Positions 7,649 through 13,978 of a DNA stretch of 36,847 nucleotides are shown here, in pieces. Every line of letters begins with the position of its first letter. The first letter of the stretch is position 1. Where the stretch lies: NCBI GenBank assembly GCA_022793095.1, contig JAAWCD010000121.1, positions 1-36,847 on the forward strand, written 5' to 3'. The stretch comes from Oscillospiraceae bacterium. Its GTDB lineage: Bacteria > Bacillota > Clostridia > Oscillospirales > Oscillospiraceae. The translations under genes were made by a program, and so were the position numbers. Below the pieces are notes generated by a model. The model worked only from the letters and a program-made list of their open reading frames with translations, was not told the DNA's origin and ran no database searches.

Positions 7649-8383
7649 ATGAGCGACACTTCGTTACAGTCTGTTCAGCTCCTGCTGGAGCGGCAGCAAT
7701 CCTACATCGACATTATGAACCTGATGGGACGTTATCAATACCTCCACACCGGCGGACAGATGAAAATGATCGGCCGTGAGCTGTTTGCCTGGGATCAGCC
7801 GGACGCTCGCTGTGAATATGGCCCCTTGGGCGTCTTCGGCCCGGAAAAGTCTCTGGCCTTCTTCGACGCCATGAGCGAAATTTTTACCGGCGGACAGGGA
7901 CACTGCCATCCCGGCCTGCTGGAAATTCATCAGATTACCACCCCCGTACTGGAGGTGGCCGGAGATAACCAGACCGCAAAAGGCCTCTGGATGTCCACCG
8001 GCGCAATTCTGATGCTCCACGACGCCGGCGCCGAGGAGGGCCGCAGCTTTACCTGGGATACGGGTAAATACGCTGTGGACTTTTTGCGGACCGAACAGGG
8101 CTGGAAAATCTGGCACCTCCATGTCTGCGATATGTGGCGCACCTCCTTCGATGAGGACCCGGTCGCCCAGGCCGCGGCCTTGGACCCGGGCACCACCCAG
8201 GAGATGATCGACAGCTGGAACGCGCGCGCCGCCGCAGGGGAGGAGGTCCGGCCCCACGGTATGCCAATCATTCCGGACGGCCCCACCACCTTCCATTACA
8301 CCTACGCTGCCGACAGCATCGCGCCCCAGGAGCCCCGCCCGCCTGTGCCCTACCAGACCTTCGCGGAGACCTTTTCCTATTAG
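7649..8383 (+). CDS. SnoaL-like (NTF2-fold) protein
   Basis: 244 residues, soluble, without signal peptide. The N-terminal half reads like a SnoaL_4/NTF2 domain: LERQQSYIDIMNLMGRYQYLH helix, LFAWDQPDARCEYGPLGVFGPEKSLAFF, then strands HPGLLEIHQITTPVLEVAGDNQTAKGLWMSTGA and GKYAVDFLRTEQGWKIWHLHVCDMWRTSF. This fold serves polyketide cyclases, ketosteroid isomerase-like enzymes and the bile-acid dehydratase BaiE, usually with Asp/His/Tyr in the cavity. Candidates here are Y16, H35 and the WHLHVCD histidines. A C-terminal extension of some 60 residues is longer than in BaiE-type proteins. Strong AAGGAGG lies before the ATG at 7649. Placement after two redox flavoproteins suggests isomerisation, dehydration or binding of their substrate (inference). 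Confidence 0.7.
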   Translation: MSDTSLQSVQLLLERQQSYIDIMNLMGRYQYLHTGGQMKMIGRELFAWDQPDARCEYGPLGVFGPEKSLAFFDAMSEIFTGGQGHCHPGLLEIHQITTPVLEVAGDNQTAKGLWMSTGAILMLHDAGAEEGRSFTWDTGKYAVDFLRTEQGWKIWHLHVCDMWRTSFDEDPVAQAAALDPGTTQEMIDSWNARAAAGEEVRPHGMPIIPDGPTTFHYTYAADSIAPQEPRPPVPYQTFAETFSY

Positions 8384-8675
8384 AGCAGCACCCAAAAAAT
8401 AATGAGAAAAGTTCAGCGGTCCAAAAGAGGCATAACATTGTTGTCCTCCTTGACGGGCGTCAGCCCGCCTGCGCCGTCCGCCTTGTTTTGCCTCTTTTGT
8501 CCTTGCTTCCGTTTTATCATCATTTTCGTGTCCTGATCTAAATATCTGAAGCCATACATAGATTTTAAGTTTCTGTTCTTTTTTCTTGAAAGAAAAGCCA
8601 AAAAAGAACTCCCGTTTCAGAATGGTATGACAACTGGAAACGGGGATATAAATATTTAAAATACTACGGAGGATT
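8384..8675. other. Gene-free gap with long hairpin and repeat copy C
   Basis: No gene is supported here. CAAAAGAGGCA (8422-8432) and its exact complement (8489-8499) could form a long stem around a GC-rich inner region (GACGGGCGTCAGCCCGCC), followed by a T-rich stretch. This may be the terminator of the SnoaL-like gene. Downstream lies copy C of the dispersed repeat, and then AT-rich sequence (TATAAATATTTAAAATA) that probably carries the promoter of the next gene. Confidence 0.5.
8576..8617 (-). repeat. AAAGTTCTTTTT family repeat, copy C
   Basis: It carries a TTTTCTTGAAAGAAAA core followed by GCCAAAAAAGAACTCCCGTTT. Orientation is the same as copies A, D and F. It precedes the AT-rich orphan gene. 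Confidence 0.7.
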
Positions 8676-9113
8676 ATGGCTGTGGAAACTATTCTTACAA
8701 TGGAAGATGAAAAACTGGGAATATTGTATGGACGAGATTGCATTTTTGTAGATAGTGTGATTCAAACGGATTTAACACTTAAATTTAAGGGAGAAATCAA
8801 TGGAAATCTTGCGAGTAACATTAAGGATGCAATATGGATTCCCTATGAACTTATATTTAAAAAAGTAATAAAATGTATTTCTTGCGAGTTGGATACCTAT
8901 GAAGCCGATAAAAATGAGATTCAGGCTATGAATAAAAGTTCTCTGCTTGTTATTCAAGACAGTGATCATCTAAAAAATATACCTGTTAGATATGACTACA
9001 ATAAAAATGATTATAAACATTTTATAGTATATACATATGATTTCGTCTATCATGTGTTTGCGGTAGACTGTGAACTAAAAAGTGATTTATCGAATGCCAG
9101 AAAAAAGTCCTAA
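8676..9113 (+). CDS. Hypothetical protein, AT-rich orphan
   Basis: 145 residues, not recognised. There is no signal peptide and no convincing membrane segment. The protein is rich in Lys, Asp, Ile and Tyr (KNDYKHFIVYTYDFVYHVFAVD), with predicted alternating strands and no repeats. The ATG at 8676 follows CGGAGG. Base composition and codon use are plainly AT-rich (AAA, ATA, TTA codons), unlike every neighbour, which points to recent transfer. Repeat copies C and D stand on either side in the same orientation, so the gene may have come in as, or within, a repeat-bounded segment. Small orphan islands of this kind are often toxin, immunity or defence accessory genes, but nothing in this protein proves that. 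Confidence 0.6.
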   Translation: MAVETILTMEDEKLGILYGRDCIFVDSVIQTDLTLKFKGEINGNLASNIKDAIWIPYELIFKKVIKCISCELDTYEADKNEIQAMNKSSLLVIQDSDHLKNIPVRYDYNKNDYKHFIVYTYDFVYHVFAVDCELKSDLSNARKKS

Positions 9114-9130
9114 TTGTATATTAGGAACAC

Positions 9131-9165
9131 TTTTCTGAAAAGAGAGAAAAAGAACTTTAAACGGG
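9131..9165 (-). repeat. AAAGTTCTTTTT family repeat, copy D (degenerate)
   Basis: A TTTTCTGAAAAGAGAGAAAA core is followed by the GAACTTTAAACGG tail. The palindrome is decayed but the tail is intact. It ends just before the ribosome binding site of the PucR-type gene. Confidence 0.6.
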
Positions 9166-9173
9166 AGGCGCCC

Positions 9174-10409
9174 ATGGATCGCGGACAACAGCAGCTTTCC
9201 CTGCTCTGCCAGATGGCCAGCGCGGATTCCCTTCAGCAATTGGCGGATCTTGCCTATCATCTGCTGGGCAATCCTGTGTTTATCGCCGATATGGCCCACA
9301 CGATGCTGGCATATACCAAGGCAGTGAACATCCCCCACCCGTCCTGGCAGCGTAATGTCGTCCAGGCCCATCTGGATAAAAATCTGCTGCGGCAGGACCG
9401 GGAGGTCTCCACGGTCCATGTGGCCTCAAAAGACAGCCGGATGCCTGTACTGGTGACGGACGGCGATGTGCCCTTCCCCCGCATCATTAAGGTGCTGGTT
9501 TCCAATGGCCGCCCCATCGGCGTGATGGTGCTCACCTCCTACCTCCAGCCCCTGGGTGAGCAGGACATTGAGCTGATGGAGCTGATTTCCACTTTCGTAG
9601 TTTCACGGCTGGAGAAGGGCAGTTATTACATCTCCTCTAACAGTCAGGCCATTGAAAATTTCCTCATGCGGCTGCTCAATGACACGGAAATCAACACAGC
9701 GGAGGTCCAGCGGCGGCTGGAGGTGCTGGGCTGCACCTTTCAGCCGAATCTCTACGTGCTTTCCATCTGCATTGAAATGAGCCACAGCGATTCTCATGGA
9801 AATCTGGCCCCCGTTTTGGACGCCTTTTCCGCCCTGCCCTTCTGCCGGTCCTTCCTCTACAATTCCACCATTGTTTGTATCTACTCCTCGGACGTGGAGG
9901 TCCTCCACTGGGAGGAGCAGGCCGCTCAGCTGACCAGCCTGCTGCAGCAGAACCATCTGGCGGCGGGCGTCAGCCGCCGGTTCCGAGGGCTGGACGACCT
10001 GCGGGCCTATTATTTGCAGGCGCACAAGGCCCAAATGCTGGGCTGCGCCCTGGGCAGGCCGGACCGGTACTTCCTGTATGACGGGTTTTCGGTTTACCAC
10101 CTGTTCCAGGCCCTTCCCGACGGCGTGCCAAAGCTGTTCTGCCACCAGAAAATCTGGGAGCTGGAAAACTACGACCGCCAGCACAACACGGAGCTTTCTA
10201 TTACGCTCCAGGTTTACCTGGAGCAGACCCGCAGTCTGTCCAAAACCGCGGAAATCCTCTTTGTCCACCGGAACACGGTCCGATACCGCATCAATAAGTG
10301 CATGGAGCTGCTGGGCAGCGACCTCACCGACGGCAATGAGACCTTCGCCTATATCCTCTCCCTTCGTATCCTGGAGTATGAACGGAAGCTGGAGGGGAAG
10401 GGCTGGTAG
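9174..10409 (+). CDS. PucR/CdaR-family transcriptional regulator
   Basis: 411 residues. The N-terminal part (about 10-150) looks like a GAF/PAS-type sensor (LLGNPVFIADMAHTMLAYTKAV, VLVSNGRPIGVMVLTS, DIELMELISTFVVSRLEKG). The middle (about 190-300) resembles the GGDEF-like CdaR domain (LYVLSICIEM, AAGVSRRFRGLDDLRAYYLQAHKAQMLG). The C-terminus is the PucR helix-turn-helix (LSITLQVYLEQTRSLSKTAEILFVHRNTVRYRINKCMELLG). Such regulators usually activate catabolic or transport genes in response to a small molecule. Candidate targets are the upstream reductase/SnoaL locus or the convergent AEC transporter. The frame is open upstream, but the ATG at 9174 follows CGGGAGG and makes a normal-length protein. 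Confidence 0.85.
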   Translation: MDRGQQQLSLLCQMASADSLQQLADLAYHLLGNPVFIADMAHTMLAYTKAVNIPHPSWQRNVVQAHLDKNLLRQDREVSTVHVASKDSRMPVLVTDGDVPFPRIIKVLVSNGRPIGVMVLTSYLQPLGEQDIELMELISTFVVSRLEKGSYYISSNSQAIENFLMRLLNDTEINTAEVQRRLEVLGCTFQPNLYVLSICIEMSHSDSHGNLAPVLDAFSALPFCRSFLYNSTIVCIYSSDVEVLHWEEQAAQLTSLLQQNHLAAGVSRRFRGLDDLRAYYLQAHKAQMLGCALGRPDRYFLYDGFSVYHLFQALPDGVPKLFCHQKIWELENYDRQHNTELSITLQVYLEQTRSLSKTAEILFVHRNTVRYRINKCMELLGSDLTDGNETFAYILSLRILEYERKLEGKGW

Positions 10410-10447
10410 TCAAGCGATCCCCCTGAAACGTCCGGCAAATACAAAAG

Positions 10448-10481
10448 CGGGAGTCTGTCCATTGTTTTGGACAGACTCCCG
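10448..10481. terminator. Convergent bidirectional terminator
   Basis: The arms CGGGAGTCTGTCC (10448-10460) and its exact complement (10469-10481) surround an 8-base loop. It separates the plus-strand PucR-type gene from the minus-strand AEC gene, with AAAA on the left and GTTT on the right. Confidence 0.85.
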
Positions 10482-10486
10482 TTTCG

Positions 10487-11431
10487 CTAGATCAACGCCA
10501 GATAGCGGAGCAGGAAAATCCAGAAGGTCAGGGTGACGGAAGAACACAGGGTAGCCAGCACAACCACGCTGGAGGAAAGCACCGCGTCATTGCCCATATT
10601 TTTCGCCATGATGTAGCAGGTGACAGTGGTGGGGGAACCCACCATGATGAGAATGGCAATCAGCTCGCTTCCGGCAAACCCCATCCACACCGCCGCAGGC
10701 AGAAAAAGCAGGGGGAGAATCACCAGCTTAACGGCGGCGGCCCACAAAGCGGGTTTCAGTTTGGACAGGGCCGCGCCGGTCTGGAAGCCCGCGCCCACCA
10801 CCAGCAGGGCAATGGGCGTGGCCGTGCCTCCCACACTGGTGATGGTTTTCATCAGTATGGCGGGCAGCTCTATGCCCAGCAGAGAGAAGGGCAGTCCGGC
10901 CAGAATCCCGAGAATAATCGGATTTTTCGCCACGTTGACACAGGCCTTTTTCAGCTGGCCCCTGCCGCTGGCGTGGTCCCCGGCGGACAAGGTCAGAATC
11001 AGCACGGAATAGATGTTGAACAGGGGCACTGCCGCCACAATCATCAGCGGCGTCAATCCGGCGTTTCCGTAGATGTTTTCCACAAAAGCAATGCCCAGTA
11101 TGGCGGCGCTGCCGCGGGCCGCGGCCTGAGAAAAGGCCCCCACCAGGGTTTTATCCTTCAAAAAGCGTTTCGCCAGCAGGTAGACGCCCCAGAACATGAC
11201 CGTGGTGCCCACCATGCAGAAGAGCACAAAGCGGAGCTGAAAATCCTGCCGCAGGTTGGTCGTGGCAATGTCCTTGAACAGCAGCAGCGGCAAGGCCACC
11301 TTGAACACATATTTATCCGCCGTATCGGTGAAGGGCTTGTTGAACAGGCCCGCTTTCATCAGCCCCCAGCCGAGCAGGATGGTGAGAAAAACCGGCATGG
11401 TCACATTGAGGGAAAAAAGAAAGCTGTCGAT
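10487..11431 (-). CDS. AEC-family (auxin efflux carrier type) transporter
   Basis: About 314 residues with some ten membrane segments. Family features include the N-terminal FSLNVTMPVFLTILLGWGLMKAGLF, the conserved break ALPLLLFKDIATTNL, and the C-terminal SPTTVTCYIMAKNMGNDAVLSSSVVVLATLCSSVTLTFWIFLLRYL. AEC proteins in bacteria commonly move malate or other organic acids. The start is odd. A perfect GGAGG lies 8 bases before an ATC codon (11431-11429). The only standard alternatives are a GTG overlapping that same GGAGG (11440) and a TTG at 11467 inside the adjacent repeat, without a ribosome binding site. I give the ATC as most probable. It is convergent with the PucR-type regulator. Confidence 0.85.
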   Translation of the reverse strand: MDSFLFSLNVTMPVFLTILLGWGLMKAGLFNKPFTDTADKYVFKVALPLLLFKDIATTNLRQDFQLRFVLFCMVGTTVMFWGVYLLAKRFLKDKTLVGAFSQAAARGSAAILGIAFVENIYGNAGLTPLMIVAAVPLFNIYSVLILTLSAGDHASGRGQLKKACVNVAKNPIILGILAGLPFSLLGIELPAILMKTITSVGGTATPIALLVVGAGFQTGAALSKLKPALWAAAVKLVILPLLFLPAAVWMGFAGSELIAILIMVGSPTTVTCYIMAKNMGNDAVLSSSVVVLATLCSSVTLTFWIFLLRYLALI

Positions 11432-11474
11432 GGCTCTCACCTCCGAACAGGTTTGCAGGGGCCGCAAGGGAACG

Positions 11475-11580
11475 GCCTACAGGCGTACCGCCATGCCGCC
11501 CAAGGGCAGCCGCCCTTTGAGCCGCGTGGCAGTACGCCAGCCTAAAGTTCTTTGCCAAGCTTTCGTTCAAGAAAGCGGCC
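11475..11580 (+). repeat. AAAGTTCTTTTT family repeat, copy E (extended)
   Basis: The family core (AAAGTTCTTTGCC, then GCTTTC-GTTCAA-GAAAGC at 11559-11576) is extended by about 70 bp. That extension aligns with the region after copy F in inverted orientation, for example shared CTGGCG-ACTGC and GCCCTTGGG blocks. The end of the element overlaps the last codons and stop of malQ. Confidence 0.65.
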
Positions 11581-13066
11581 TGAAGCGGCGGTAGGTTTGG
11601 GTGATTTGGCGCAGGCGGCTGGATACGTCGGGGTTCAGGGCTTCGCTCCGGACCCGCCAGCTCCAGTTATGATCTCCGACGGTGCCCGGCGTGTTCATCC
11701 GGGCGTCGCCGCCCAGGCCCAGCACGTCCTGGAAGGGCGCCACCGCTAACCGGCACGGCGTGGCCCACGCACCGGAGATTACGCCCCAGCCCAGGCCCTC
11801 TTCCACCCGCAGGCGGAGATAGTCCATGGCAAACTGCTTCTGGTCCTCGGGCGCCTGTTCCATCAGCCACTGAACAAATGTGGGCGTGTCGTGGGTGCCG
11901 GTGTAGGCCACCGCGTCCGGCGGGCAGTTATGAGGCAGGAACGAGGACTCGCCCCAGGTGTCGTGGAAGGCGTCCACCATTACCCGCATGCCGGGCAGGC
12001 CGGAGTCCTTGATAAACTGCCGGGCGGTGTCGTTCAGCTCGCCCAGGTCCTCCGCGATAAACTCCGCCTCCGGCACCTTCTCCCGAAATGCCTCGATCAG
12101 CTTCATGCCGGGGCCCCGCTTCCATTTGCCCACAAGGGCGGTTTCCTCTTCCGCGGGAATCTCCCAATAGGTGTCAAACCCCCGGAAGTGGTCAATGCGG
12201 ATCACATCGTAAAAGGCCAGACAGTGGCGGATACGGCCGCACCACCAATCGAAGCCGGTTTTTTCGTGGTAAGCCCAGTCATAGAGGGGATTCCCCCACC
12301 GCTGGCCGGTGGCGGAAAAGGCGTCGGCAGGCACGCCGGACACAAATTTCGGCACCCGGCCCGCACCCAGCCGGAACAGCTCCGGATGGGTCCAAACATC
12401 GGCGGAGTCAACTGAGACATAAATAGGCAGGTCGCCAATGATGAAGACGCCTTTCTGGTTGGCATAGGTCTTCAGCCCGGTCCACTGGCTGTGAAACAGG
12501 TACTGAAGGAAGATATGGAATTCCACCTCCTCCTTGAGCAGTTCTGTGTACTGCTCAACGGACTTTTTGGTCCGGCGGATGAGGGATTTGTCCGGCCACT
12601 CCTGGAGGGGCGCGTCAAAATGGCTATGGAGGGCGGTGAAGAGGGCGTAATCCGGGAGCCAGTCCGCCTGTTCCTTGGCGAACTCCTGAGCGGCCTGACG
12701 CAGCTCGTCTCCGGCCCGGTCGAAGGCCTTGCGGAGGAGGGCGGGCCGGGTTTCGTTGAGGAAATCGTAATCCACCCGGTCGGGGTCCTCGACGCGGACG
12801 GCATTCAGCTCCTCCTGGGTGAGCAGGCCCAGCTCACCCAGGGCGTCCAGGTCGATAAGCAGGGGGTTGCCTGCGGCGGAAGAGGTGGACATATAGGGAG
12901 AGTTGCCGAGGCCGACAGGGACAAGGGGGAGAATCTGCCAGTACCGCTGTCCGGCGGCCTCCAGAAAGTCCACAAATTGGCGGGCGTTCTGACCCAGACT
13001 GCCAATCCCGTAGGGGCCGGGCAGAGAGGCGATATGCAGCAGAATCCCGCTGGTACGTTCAAACAT
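11567..13066 (-). CDS. malQ: 4-alpha-glucanotransferase (amylomaltase)
   Basis: 499 residues, the normal size for bacterial MalQ (GH77). It transfers 4-alpha-glucan segments between maltodextrins in glycogen/maltose metabolism in the cytoplasm. The start MFERTSGILLHIASLPGPYGIGSLG is typical. Catalytic residues are visible: nucleophile D292 in VIRIDHFRGF, acid/base E339 in IAEDLG and D393 in TGTHDTPT. The substrate-loop region SPYMSTSSAAGNPLLIDL (56-73) is present. ATG at 13066 with AGGAGGAC 7 bases before it; the open frame extends upstream into repeat F but has no better start. The last four codons (RPLS) and the TGA lie inside repeat copy E. It is transcribed alone, with inverted copies of one repeat on either side. 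Confidence 0.95.
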   Translation of the reverse strand: MFERTSGILLHIASLPGPYGIGSLGQNARQFVDFLEAAGQRYWQILPLVPVGLGNSPYMSTSSAAGNPLLIDLDALGELGLLTQEELNAVRVEDPDRVDYDFLNETRPALLRKAFDRAGDELRQAAQEFAKEQADWLPDYALFTALHSHFDAPLQEWPDKSLIRRTKKSVEQYTELLKEEVEFHIFLQYLFHSQWTGLKTYANQKGVFIIGDLPIYVSVDSADVWTHPELFRLGAGRVPKFVSGVPADAFSATGQRWGNPLYDWAYHEKTGFDWWCGRIRHCLAFYDVIRIDHFRGFDTYWEIPAEEETALVGKWKRGPGMKLIEAFREKVPEAEFIAEDLGELNDTARQFIKDSGLPGMRVMVDAFHDTWGESSFLPHNCPPDAVAYTGTHDTPTFVQWLMEQAPEDQKQFAMDYLRLRVEEGLGWGVISGAWATPCRLAVAPFQDVLGLGGDARMNTPGTVGDHNWSWRVRSEALNPDVSSRLRQITQTYRRFRPLS

Positions 13067-13156
13067 CACAGTAGTCCTCCTAATGATTAAAGTGGTCTGA
13101 AAATTGCGCGGAATCGTTTCCATTCCATTATACGACCCTCCTACCCCCCTGTCAAC

Positions 13157-13260
13157 CCCGCTTTCCTGAAAGAAAGCCGGGAACTTTACGCTGGCGGACT
13201 GCGGCGCCTCCCCCAAAGCGGGTGCCCTTGGGGAGCGTGGCGGTTTCCCCGCGGGACCGC
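13157..13260 (-). repeat. AAAGTTCTTTTT family repeat, copy F (extended)
   Basis: The core GCTTTC-CTGAAA-GAAAGC is followed by GGGAACTTTACGCTGGCG and about 60 further bases that align with the reverse complement of copy E. It lies upstream of malQ, so E and F bracket malQ as inverted repeats. Confidence 0.65.
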
Positions 13261-13318
13261 TGGGAACAGCGGTCTGTGCGGCTGGCGGGCGTTTGCCCGG
13301 CAATTGTATGAAAACTGG

Positions 13319-13349
13319 AAAAAGATGCCGTAAAAACGGCATCTTTTTT
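13319..13349 (+). terminator. Orphan rho-independent terminator
   Basis: AAAAGATGCCGT / ACGGCATCTTTT forms a 12-bp stem with a 3-base loop, followed by more T. On the plus strand it has no gene before it since malQ, which runs the other way. Confidence 0.75.
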
Positions 13350-13371
13350 GTTTTGCAGGATGTTATTGTAA

Positions 13372-13419
13372 GCGCAGTTTAAAGTTCTTTTTGTTTCTTT
13401 TTCTTTCAAGAAAAAGAAG
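13372..13419 (+). repeat. AAAGTTCTTTTT family repeat, copy G
   Basis: GCGCAGTTTAAAGTTCTTTT is followed by a near-perfect palindrome to 13419. It ends 8 bases before the AAGGAGG of the next gene. The GCGCAGTTTAAAG tail matches copy A. Confidence 0.85.
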
Positions 13420-13439
13420 CGAAAAAGGAGGTCAACATC

Positions 13440-13931
13440 ATGTCAGCCAACAAAAGCCAAAACCTCAAGCTCCACCTCTGGGAGCCCCAAGACGACTTTC
13501 TCCGCGCCGAATTCAATGAGAATTTCGCCGCTATCGACACGGCGGTCAAGGCCGAACAGGTGGCCCGTGAGCAGGCAATCAAGGCCGGCCGGGCCTCGAT
13601 TGCCGCCGTCCAGACCCTGGCGAGCCAGGCCCTTGCCGACGCGAACCTGACCCGCGTCGCGTTTGGGGGATACTGCGGAGACAACTCTTCCGGTGAAACC
13701 AGGCCCACCACCCTGGAACTCGGTTTCCCCCCGTCTATTTTGTTCGTATTTTCCGGTAATAAAGATATCGACTACCCCATTATGGTTTACGCGCCTACAG
13801 CGATTGTCCACTCGAGCAGCTTTATTCACTATACGCCAACCGAAACTGGGATCAGCTGGTACAGTATAAAAGGACCGGATCTCCAGATGAACACGGTCAA
13901 CTGCCGGTATTTTTATCTGGCGTTCCGCTGA
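13440..13931 (+). CDS. Small phage-tail/fibre-like protein
   Basis: 163 residues. The N-terminus (KSQNLKLHLWEPQDDFLRAEFNENFAAIDTAV) resembles a start seen in tail-associated and fibre-like proteins of Firmicutes prophages. It is followed by an Ala-rich predicted coiled coil (about 33-70) and a beta-rich C-terminus (RVAFGGYCGDNSSGETRPTTLELGFPPSILFVFSG...). There is no signal peptide and no other phage gene nearby, so this is a lone cargo-like or domesticated gene. It has strong AAGGAGG before the ATG. It is convergent with the SLH-protein gene and separated from it by a terminator. The functional link is tentative. Confidence 0.6.
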   Translation: MSANKSQNLKLHLWEPQDDFLRAEFNENFAAIDTAVKAEQVAREQAIKAGRASIAAVQTLASQALADANLTRVAFGGYCGDNSSGETRPTTLELGFPPSILFVFSGNKDIDYPIMVYAPTAIVHSSSFIHYTPTETGISWYSIKGPDLQMNTVNCRYFYLAFR

Positions 13932-13940
13932 GATAAAAGA

Positions 13941-13964
13941 ACCCCCCGGCCTAGGCCGGGGGGT
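13941..13964. terminator. Convergent bidirectional terminator
   Basis: A perfect palindrome: arm ACCCCCCGGCC, TA, and its complement. A-rich sequence before it and AAAGAATT after it fit termination of both the tail-like gene and the SLH gene. Confidence 0.85.
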
Positions 13965-13978
13965 AAAGAATTAAAGAG

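Larger units (their letters stand above)
13082..13439. other. Gene-free gap: repeat F, hairpins, terminator, repeat G
   Basis: No coding region is supported. In order, the gap contains the malQ upstream region, extended repeat copy F, a GC-rich segment with hairpins (GACCGCTG-GGAA-CAGCGGTC at 13255-13274; CGGGC-GTTT-GCCCG at about 13286-13299), a strong terminator (13319-13349) and repeat copy G. The terminator serves no obvious gene, so a short transcript ending there is possible. Confidence 0.6.

Noticed and set aside
4138..8383. Bile-acid 7-dehydroxylation (bai) cluster
   Set aside because: A SnoaL-fold protein and a flavoprotein recall baiE and bai redox genes, but the CoA ligase, hydroxysteroid dehydrogenases, CoA transferase and the old-yellow-enzyme type reductases are absent, and the permease is of GntP type.
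9131..9173. Upstream in-frame start for the PucR-type regulator at 9114
   Set aside because: This would put repeat copy D inside the protein; the ATG at 9174 has a good ribosome binding site and the family's usual length.
13440..13931. Prophage boundary or phage tail module
   Set aside because: A single fibre-like protein without capsid, terminase, integrase or holin genes nearby does not support a prophage.
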